From Candidatus Aenigmatarchaeota archaeon (lineage in GTDB: Archaea > EX4484-52 > B79-G9): DNA of 6,423 nt. The stretch's first letter is position 1, and every line of letters starts with the position of its first letter. The DNA is taken from contig JAGLIP010000052.1 in NCBI GenBank assembly GCA_023142905.1, positions 1 through 6,423 on the forward strand, written 5' to 3'. The translations under genes were made by a program, and so were the position numbers. Positions 1 through 5,076 of this stretch are shown one piece after another. A model generated the notes under the pieces. That model did no database searches. It had not been told where the DNA came from and saw nothing but the letters and a program-made list of their open reading frames with translations.

Positions 1-108
1 GGGCATATAGATACCGTTGGTGATGGAAGAGGATTAGAAGAAATTAAGAAATATGTGGGAAAACAAGGCAGAGATGTAAAGCAATTGACATTGATAACCT
101 TTAGTTAG
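1..108 (+). CDS. C-terminal fragment of an unidentified protein (5' end outside window)
   Basis: Frame 1 is open from the first base and ends with TAG at 106-108, giving 35 residues that begin GHIDTVGDGRG and end QLTLITFS. The segment has a short loop rich in G and D, an amphipathic helix (LEEIKKYVGKQ), then a hydrophobic strand. This helix-strand ending would suit an alpha/beta fold such as a xylose-isomerase-like TIM barrel, where a His-Asp loop is followed by a final helix and strand, but that is a weak resemblance and I do not assign a family. The GHIDTV string resembles the metal motif of M20 peptidases, but it lies only about 35 residues from the C-terminus, which does not fit that family. 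The hairpin at 110-136 begins two bases after the stop codon. I am fairly sure that this is coding and unsure what it encodes. Confidence 0.6.
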   Translation, partial: GHIDTVGDGRGLEEIKKYVGKQGRDVKQLTLITFS

Positions 109-109
109 A

Positions 110-136
110 TACCCCGCAGCTTGCTGCGATTGGGTA
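110..136. repeat. Imperfect extragenic hairpin, REP-like
   Basis: An inner perfect inverted repeat CGCAGC (115-120) and GCTGCG (123-128) is separated by TT. An outer pair TACCC (110-114) and GGGTA (132-136) extends the stem, with ATT (129-131) as a one-sided bulge. The whole hairpin begins two bases after the stop codon at 106-108, and T-rich sequence follows from about 152. It could stabilise the 3' end of the upstream transcript or help to terminate it. The GC-rich arms in an AT-rich gap, and the tail GGTAATTCATT, resemble palindromic elements mobilised by REP-associated tyrosine transposases; that origin is inferred from resemblance only, and no transposase is present in the window. Confidence 0.6.
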
Positions 137-171
137 ATTCATTCGGGATAACTTTTGATTTTTGTGATATT

Positions 172-179
172 TTTATAAA
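172..179 (+). promoter_or_regulatory. Archaeal TATA box for the 65-aa gene
   Basis: TTTATAAA lies in a T-rich stretch. Transcription would start about 25 bp downstream, near 200-203, leaving a leader of about 20 nt that contains the Shine-Dalgarno sequence at 211-218. The spacing of box, expected start site, ribosome binding site and ATG is consistent. No purine-rich BRE is evident directly upstream. Confidence 0.55.
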
Positions 180-210
180 TGTTTAGATTACATTAAGTTT
201 AAGTTTGTTT

Positions 211-218
211 GAGGTGAT
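211..218 (+). promoter_or_regulatory. Shine-Dalgarno sequence that sets the start at 223
   Basis: GAGGTGAT is an eight-base match to the complement of the 16S rRNA 3' end. It leaves 8 nt between GAGG and the ATG at 223, and it overlaps the alternative ATG at 217, so 223 is favoured. The other starts in the window lack a comparable site. Confidence 0.6.
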
Positions 219-222
219 GTTG

Positions 223-420
223 ATGACAGATTCTAATAATAAGCCCCCGTATTGTTTGGCTTCTGATATGAGCGGCGATGTTGGCGGGGTGCGAAGTTCT
301 CAATATGGTTCTGAAAGTGTTCTTAAAGGGTATGTTCCCGGATGTACCTATCGAATAGATCTGGTCGAAAAAGATACAGATGGTTTTTCTAAAGCATCCA
401 ATAGAATTCCTTTTAGTTAA
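223..420 (+). CDS. Small hypothetical protein, 65 aa
   Basis: I do not recognise this protein. It runs from ATG 223 to TAA 418-420; in-frame alternatives are TTG at 205 and ATG at 217, but the Shine-Dalgarno sequence covers those positions. It has no membrane segment and no signal peptide. It is polar, rich in Ser, Gly and Asp, with two cysteines (C11 and C41) that are too far apart for an ordinary CxxC zinc site. The C-terminal half alternates hydrophobic and polar residues (YVPGCTYRIDLVEK), which suggests a small beta-sheet domain. Support that it is real: its own TATA box with correct spacing, the best ribosome binding site in the window, and base composition more GC-rich than the flanking gaps. 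It stands alone, separated from the next gene by 163 bp, so the context does not suggest a function. Confidence 0.6.
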   Translation: MTDSNNKPPYCLASDMSGDVGGVRSSQYGSESVLKGYVPGCTYRIDLVEKDTDGFSKASNRIPFS

Positions 421-460
421 AATGTGCTTTGTTGCTTAATTTTTAGAATACGACCCAAAA

Positions 461-484
461 CTTTAAAAATATTTAAATTTTAAG
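461..484 (+). promoter_or_regulatory. AT-rich element, candidate distal promoter of the aminotransferase-alaS unit
   Basis: A run of A and T containing CTTTAAAAAT and ATTTAAATTT lies in the gap between the small gene and the aminotransferase gene. If it acts as a TATA box, transcription would start near 495-501 and leave a leader of about 85 nt before the ATG at 584. A nearer candidate lies at 529-537. The rest of the 421-583 gap holds T-runs just after 420 that could terminate the small gene's transcript; I see no RNA gene in it. Confidence 0.35.
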
Positions 485-528
485 TTCTTAGTTGTGCCGG
501 TCTTTCATAGATGACAGTTTTTTCTTTT

Positions 529-537
529 CATAAATTT
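529..537 (+). promoter_or_regulatory. Candidate proximal TATA box of the aminotransferase-alaS unit
   Basis: CATAAATTT is centred about 25 bp upstream of position 558, which would give a leader of about 25 nt before the ATG at 584. There is no Shine-Dalgarno sequence in that leader. The choice between this element and the one at 461-484 cannot be made from sequence alone. Confidence 0.35.
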
Positions 538-583
538 GTCTGTTTTGTGAATAGAACCATGGTATGTATTTCGGGTTTGATGT

Positions 584-1675
584 ATGGGCGAAAATATAAC
601 TATGTCGGATATTGATAAAGGACCTTCAATATTTATAGGCGCAAGAGGCAAAGATTTAATATCTTTTGGGTCGGGTCAGCCGGACATACCCCCACCAATA
701 AGTGTTTTTGATGTTTTGCGAGGGTTTCCTTATTTTCAGTACGGGAATATAAAAGGTGAGCTTCCATTGAGGACTTCTGTTGCAAACATAATGGAAAAAA
801 AATTTAAGGTTCCTTCATCACCTGAAAATGTTGTCATTACTAACGGGGCGTCTGAAGCAATTAATCTTATAATGTCTTCTAATCTTGATGTGGGCGACAA
901 GGTTCTTCTTACAAGACCATATTATTATTCTTACTTGCCGTTGGTTCACATCAATCGGGCGGCACCTGTTTTTACAGATCTTGTAAACAATAAGATAGAT
1001 TTAGAAGATGTTAAGGAAAAAGTAAAAGGGGTAAAATTAATGATTGTAAATTCCCCCTCAAATCCTACGGGTGCTGTAGAAGATAAAAAAACTTTAAACG
1101 CATTACAGGAAATAACCGAAGATGCGGGAACATTTCTTCTTTCAGATGAGGTGTATAATGCACTTGTTTATGAGGGCAAGCATTATTCTCCTGCGGGCGA
1201 TAATGTAATAACTGTCAACAGTTTTTCAAAAACATTCAGCCTTTGTGGTTTTCGGGTGGGTTATCTTTCATGCATGGACGATAATGTTGTAAACAATGTG
1301 GTTTCACAAAAGACGCATACTTCTATGAACACCAGCCTTTTATCACAAGCTGTTGCATTTGAGACGCTCAAACTTCCATCAAGGCTAATAGAAAAAAACA
1401 GGAAAATTTTTAAGGCGCGAAGAGATCTTATATACAATAGGCTTTTAGGTCTTGGACTTGAGGTTCAAAAACCTGAGGGTGCTTTTTATGTGATGTCTAA
1501 AATTGATAATCCAAAAAAAGCATGCTTTGAACTTTACAAGAATCAGAATGTTATTGTCTATCTTGGCGAATGGTTCGGTGCTCCGGGCACTATAAGGCTT
1601 AGTTATCCTTTAGAACTTGATAAGATAAATGAGGGGATTGACCGTATCACAAGTTATTTAAATGATGCGCGCTAA
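584..1675 (+). CDS. Class I/II PLP-dependent aminotransferase (fold type I)
   Basis: The 363-residue protein is a complete aspartate-aminotransferase-like enzyme, which transfers an amino group between an amino acid and a 2-oxo acid in the cytosol. Visible motifs in order: the GSGQPD loop near residues 29-34; TNGASEAI (87-94), the phosphate-binding region; the aromatic run PYYYSY (112-117), whose Tyr should stack on the cofactor; NSPSNPTG (156-163) with the pyridine-binding Asn160; SDEVY (187-191) with Asp188 and Tyr191; SFSKTF with the Schiff-base lysine Lys216; GFRVGY with Arg224; and GTIRLSY near the C-terminus with Arg338, which should bind the substrate carboxylate. All key residues are present. 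The specificity (alanine, aspartate or aromatic) cannot be read from the sequence. ATG 584 follows an in-frame TGA at 578-580, so it is the furthest upstream start; ATG 602 is an alternative. The end overlaps alaS, so the two are probably one operon. Confidence 0.93.
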   Translation: MGENITMSDIDKGPSIFIGARGKDLISFGSGQPDIPPPISVFDVLRGFPYFQYGNIKGELPLRTSVANIMEKKFKVPSSPENVVITNGASEAINLIMSSNLDVGDKVLLTRPYYYSYLPLVHINRAAPVFTDLVNNKIDLEDVKEKVKGVKLMIVNSPSNPTGAVEDKKTLNALQEITEDAGTFLLSDEVYNALVYEGKHYSPAGDNVITVNSFSKTFSLCGFRVGYLSCMDDNVVNNVVSQKTHTSMNTSLLSQAVAFETLKLPSRLIEKNRKIFKARRDLIYNRLLGLGLEVQKPEGAFYVMSKIDNPKKACFELYKNQNVIVYLGEWFGAPGTIRLSYPLELDKINEGIDRITSYLNDAR

Positions 1676-4304
1676 TGTTTTTAAAACAATTTCTAAACCG
1701 AGTGTGGTGGGTTTGTTAAGCAAGAAGCTATTAAAAAAAGAATTCGCAAAAGACTGGAAAAAGCATTACGAAATTGAGCTTTTTAAAGAGAAAGATTTTT
1801 TAAGAAAAACATGTGCCCTGTGCGGGAAAAACTTCTGGACGCTTGATGAGAACAGAGAATCCTGCGCCGACCCCCCATGTCAAAATTATGATTTTATAAA
1901 CAATACGATTACTAAAAAGAAATTCGATTATATTGAAATGTGGCGGATTTTTGAGAATTTTTTTAAGAAAGAAGGGCATACTTTTGTTCCAAGATATCCG
2001 GTTGTAGATCGGTGGAGACCAGACCTTTATTTTACCATGGCTTCAATTCAGGATTTCCAGAGGCTTGAAAAGGGCAACATGAGTTTTGAGTATCCGGCAA
2101 ATCCTTTAGTTGTGCCACAGGTATGCCTTAGGTTTAATGACATTCCCAATGTCGGGGTTACTGGAAGGCATTTGACATCATTTGTTATGGCTGGGCAGCA
2201 TGCGTTTGGATACCCTGAAACAGGATACTTTAAGGATAGATGCATTGACCTTAATTTTAAGTTTTTGACAAAGGAAATGGGGATTCCTGAAAAAGAGCTT
2301 GTATATGCCGAAGATGTATGGGCTATGAATGACTTTTCTGCGTTCGGGCCTTCGATGGAAACATTTTCTCGAGGTCTTGAACTTGTTAATTCGGTCTTTA
2401 TGCAGTTTCAGTCGTCGGATGGTGTTTCACGAAAAGAGCTTGACTTGAAGGTGATTGATGTGGGCTGGGGCTTAGAGCGACTTGTTTGGTTTTCAAACGG
2501 GACTCCTGCATCGTATGATTCCCTCTTTGGGCCTGTGACGCCCAAAATGAAGGCGCGTTCAAATATTGAGATAAATGACGAAGCTTTCGACAAGTATTCC
2601 GTGATTGCGGGCAATCTTAATCTTGATGAAGTGTCAGATATGGACAAGGCACGCAGGGATGTGGCAAGCCATGTAGGGCTTACCGTTGATGAGATGAGCC
2701 GGATGGTTGAGCCACTCCAAGCAATGTATGCTATTGCAGACCATGCAAGAACTCTTCTTTTTGCAATCGCTGATGGAGGCATACCATCAAATGTGGGCGG
2801 AGGATACAATCTTCGCATACTGCTTCGACGCGCCCTTAATTACATAAGCAAATATGATTTTGATTTTACCATGGGTGATATTGCTGCATGGCATGCGGAT
2901 TATTTAAAGCCGATGTTCCCGGAGCTTAATGAAGGGATAGATAATGTTTCTAAAATACTTTCAGTTGAAGAAAAAAAGCATTTTCAAACACGGGAAAAGT
3001 CAAGAAGGATGATAATCTCGATGTTTGCGAAGAGCGTGAAATTTAATGATGTTGTATTGGCTGAACTTTATGAATCTCATGGAATCACGCCAGGATTAAT
3101 AGAGACAGTTGGCCTTGAATCAGGCAAGGAGTTTCATATTCCCGGAGATTTTTATGTGAAACTTGCGGCGCGGCATGAAAAAGAGATAAAGAAAGAGAAA
3201 AAAACATCTTTTGACCTTATTGGGTTACCACCCACATTCAAACTATTTTATGAAACCGACAAGCTTGATTTTGATGCGGTTGTTGTTGATGTCAAGGATT
3301 CGTGGGTTGTTCTTGACAGGACGGCGTTCTATGCAACCGGTGGGGGGCAGGATCATGATACTGGAACTCTTGATGGGGTTGAAGTTGTTGATGTAATTAA
3401 AGTTGACAACATTATTTTGCACAATGTAAAAGACTCATCAAAATTTAAGAAAGGGGTGCGCGTCAAGGGTGCTGTTGATGCTTTGAGGCGAAAGCTTTTA
3501 ACTCAAATGCATACCGGAACCCATGTTTTAGGGGCAGCGGCACGAATTGTTTTAGGCCCTCATATCTGGCAGGCGGGGGCGGCAAAGACTGTTGAGAAAT
3601 CGCGGCTAGATATTACGCATTATGATAATTTGACAGATGACGAGTTCAAGAAAATCGAGGAAATTGCAAATGAGTTGATTGCACAAAAAATTAAAGTTGA
3701 CATAACTGAGCTTCCACGAGGCGAGGCAGAGAAAAAATACGGATTTATAATTTATCAGGGCGGCGGTTCTCCAGGCAAGTTTGTTCGCATTATAAAGATA
3801 AGCGATGTGGATGTTCAGGCATGCGGCGGAACGCATGTGAAAAATACGGGCGATATTGAACGCATAAAGATTATCGGAACCCGCAAGATTCAGGATGGTG
3901 CAATCCGGCTTGAGTTTGTGGCGGGATCTCTTACAGAAGAGAAAGATAAAGATAAAGAAAAAACATTAACTGATGCTTTAAAAACGCTTGGTGTGGATGA
4001 TATTGGTCTTGCGCCAGCCTATGCGCGCGCGCTTTTCAAGAACTGGAAAGAACTTAAGAAAATACATGGGCCTTTAATGTTTTTCAAAAGGGAGAAAAAT
4101 ACGGTAGGGATCAAATGTATTAAGGAAAATCTTGCAGGCTTTACAGAAGTTTTGCCGTTAAAAGAAACAAGGGCGTATGATACCGAAACGGTTATAAAAG
4201 AACTTTCAACAATTCTTAAAGTTCAGGAAGAGCATATCCCAAAAACAATCAAAAGATTCAAGGATGAGATTGCGAAATTTAGGGACGATATTGACATGGC
4301 TTGA
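1662..4304 (+). CDS. alaS: Alanyl-tRNA synthetase, archaeal type, with atypical C-terminus
   Basis: Attaches alanine to tRNA-Ala in the cytosol. The 880-residue protein has, in order: an archaeal N-terminal zinc-like module with C51, C54, C68 and C73 (CALC...CADPPC); the class II catalytic core (about 88-280) with the motif 2 arginine R157 (QVCLRFNDI), the R169-H170 loop and motif 3 GWGLERLVW (268-276); the tRNA-recognition region (about 350-395, DHARTLLFAI to LRILLRRA); a middle domain; and the editing domain (about 540-755) with the zinc ligands H617, H621, C721 and H725 (HTGTH, CGGTH), so clearing of mischarged Ser/Gly should be intact. After EFVAG (751-755) the usual layout breaks down: a KDKDK-rich linker, an unrecognised segment, then an end at a helix where a C-Ala domain would normally follow. 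ATG 1662 and 1665 both overlap the aminotransferase gene; TTG 1713 (giving MLSKKLLKKEF) fits the usual family N-terminus better, so the true start is open. Confidence 0.96.
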   Translation: MMRANVFKTISKPSVVGLLSKKLLKKEFAKDWKKHYEIELFKEKDFLRKTCALCGKNFWTLDENRESCADPPCQNYDFINNTITKKKFDYIEMWRIFENFFKKEGHTFVPRYPVVDRWRPDLYFTMASIQDFQRLEKGNMSFEYPANPLVVPQVCLRFNDIPNVGVTGRHLTSFVMAGQHAFGYPETGYFKDRCIDLNFKFLTKEMGIPEKELVYAEDVWAMNDFSAFGPSMETFSRGLELVNSVFMQFQSSDGVSRKELDLKVIDVGWGLERLVWFSNGTPASYDSLFGPVTPKMKARSNIEINDEAFDKYSVIAGNLNLDEVSDMDKARRDVASHVGLTVDEMSRMVEPLQAMYAIADHARTLLFAIADGGIPSNVGGGYNLRILLRRALNYISKYDFDFTMGDIAAWHADYLKPMFPELNEGIDNVSKILSVEEKKHFQTREKSRRMIISMFAKSVKFNDVVLAELYESHGITPGLIETVGLESGKEFHIPGDFYVKLAARHEKEIKKEKKTSFDLIGLPPTFKLFYETDKLDFDAVVVDVKDSWVVLDRTAFYATGGGQDHDTGTLDGVEVVDVIKVDNIILHNVKDSSKFKKGVRVKGAVDALRRKLLTQMHTGTHVLGAAARIVLGPHIWQAGAAKTVEKSRLDITHYDNLTDDEFKKIEEIANELIAQKIKVDITELPRGEAEKKYGFIIYQGGGSPGKFVRIIKISDVDVQACGGTHVKNTGDIERIKIIGTRKIQDGAIRLEFVAGSLTEEKDKDKEKTLTDALKTLGVDDIGLAPAYARALFKNWKELKKIHGPLMFFKREKNTVGIKCIKENLAGFTEVLPLKETRAYDTETVIKELSTILKVQEEHIPKTIKRFKDEIAKFRDDIDMA
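3942..3959 (+). repeat. alaS: Short in-frame hexamer repeat in alaS
   Basis: AAAGAT occurs twice in tandem, followed by AAAGAA, and encodes a charged run of alternating Lys and Asp/Glu (about residues 761-766). It lies exactly where the editing domain ends and the unfamiliar C-terminal segment begins, so it probably forms a flexible linker and may mark an insertion or recombination junction. Confidence 0.6.
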
Positions 4305-4311
4305 GTTAAAC

Positions 4312-4319
4312 ATATAAAG
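4312..4319 (+). promoter_or_regulatory. TATA box of the membrane coiled-coil gene (leaderless)
   Basis: ATATAAAG begins eight bases after the alaS stop codon. Its centre is about 25-26 bp upstream of the ATG at 4341, the distance expected between an archaeal TATA box and the transcription start. The mRNA should therefore begin at or within a base or two of the start codon, and there is no Shine-Dalgarno sequence, as expected for leaderless translation. Confidence 0.6.
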
Positions 4320-4340
4320 CAATATAACTTATTTTATGCT

Positions 4341-5033
4341 ATGGCAGATTATCGTTATGTTCCAAAAGAAAAGCAGCAACCTTATGGTGGCGATACTGGT
4401 TCCGGGTTTGATGCTGCGTCTTTTGTGGGTAAGAATAAACGAACTATAAAAATTACTGTTGGAATATTCGGTTTATTACTGCTTCTTTATTTTGTGGGCT
4501 TTTCTATTACGGGCAACCTGTTTTTGCCTGAGCAGGACAAAATTATGGCATCTAATGCCGATTTTCCAAAATTATCTAAATTTGATGCAAACAAGGCATA
4601 TTATGTTTGCGGAAATGACATTGCAATGGCAAAAGAACAAAGAGACAATTTTCAGTCAAATCTTGAAGCAACTTCTTTGAATTTGGATACATGCACTACG
4701 CAAAAATTAGACCTTCAGGCAACTTTTGATACAACAACTGCAAACCTTTCTGTTTGTACGCTAAATCTTACAACATGCATGGAAGATAATACTGCGCTTC
4801 AGAATCATCTGGATTTGGCAGAGGCAGAAAGAGATTTATTTGAAGAAGATTTTGATGAGCTTCAAGCGGATTTTGATAAGATTGCAGATCGTTATGCAAA
4901 TAAGAAATGCTGTTATCTGGATGAGAACAGCGAATGGGAATACACGGCATATAGAATTTATTCTGACGGGGACAATGTGAAATGTCTTTCTGATGATTCC
5001 GATTATGATGATGCAATTGACCTTGATTGTTAG
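4341..5033 (+). CDS. Single-pass membrane protein with cysteine-bearing extracytoplasmic coiled coil
   Basis: I do not recognise a named family. The 230-residue protein has a polar N-terminus (1-35) rich in Gly, Tyr and Lys, a basic patch (K31, K33, R34, K37), and one hydrophobic span (about 38-60, VGIFGLLLLLYFVGF core). The positive-inside rule puts the C-terminal part outside the cell. Residues about 87-185 follow a heptad pattern with mostly hydrophobic a/d positions (for example L115, L125, F129, L136, L143, L153, L157, F167, F171, L174, F178, I181). Cysteines 90, 118, 139 and 146 are separated by multiples of seven and all fall on the same core position. N135 and N142 lie in N-L-S/T sequons, which suits an exported archaeal glycoprotein. 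The tail (186-230) holds C190, C191, C215 and a terminal C230 in an acidic setting. The start fits the TATA box spacing. A structural or envelope role is possible but unproven. Confidence 0.85.
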   Translation: MADYRYVPKEKQQPYGGDTGSGFDAASFVGKNKRTIKITVGIFGLLLLLYFVGFSITGNLFLPEQDKIMASNADFPKLSKFDANKAYYVCGNDIAMAKEQRDNFQSNLEATSLNLDTCTTQKLDLQATFDTTTANLSVCTLNLTTCMEDNTALQNHLDLAEAERDLFEEDFDELQADFDKIADRYANKKCCYLDENSEWEYTAYRIYSDGDNVKCLSDDSDYDDAIDLDC

Positions 5034-5046
5034 GATTGCGTAATTT

Positions 5047-5054
5047 ATTTATAC
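5047..5054 (+). promoter_or_regulatory. TATA box of the MCM-like ATPase gene (leaderless)
   Basis: ATTTATAC lies in the 43-bp gap after the membrane protein gene, with its centre about 25 bp upstream of the ATG at 5077. That spacing predicts a transcript starting at the start codon. No Shine-Dalgarno sequence precedes the ATG. Confidence 0.5.
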
Positions 5055-5076
5055 ATTTAAGGCCAATATTTCTTTT

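Noticed and set aside
1..108. M20 metallopeptidase, suggested by GHIDTV
   Set aside because: In M20 enzymes the motif lies near the N-terminus of a protein of several hundred residues; here only about 30 residues follow before the stop.
99..420. Similar ends of the first two genes (CCTTTAGTTA and CCTTTTAGTTA; ITFS and IPFS)
   Set aside because: The match is about ten bases with one indel in AT-rich sequence and does not extend on either side, so chance is the best explanation.
511..615. 34-codon open frame starting at ATG 511 that overlaps the aminotransferase start in another frame
   Set aside because: Its ATG lies near an expected transcription start from the element at 461-484, so an upstream leader peptide was considered, but the composition is unremarkable, there is no ribosome binding site, and nothing else supports translation.
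2408..2818. 136-codon open frame on the minus strand inside alaS
   Set aside because: It lies fully opposite conserved AlaRS coding sequence, has no recognisable motif or promoter, and is Ser/Arg/Ile-rich as expected for an antisense shadow.
4020..4032. GC-alternating run in alaS
   Set aside because: It is a short run that encodes ordinary Ala and Arg codons in frame and shows no repeat structure beyond that.
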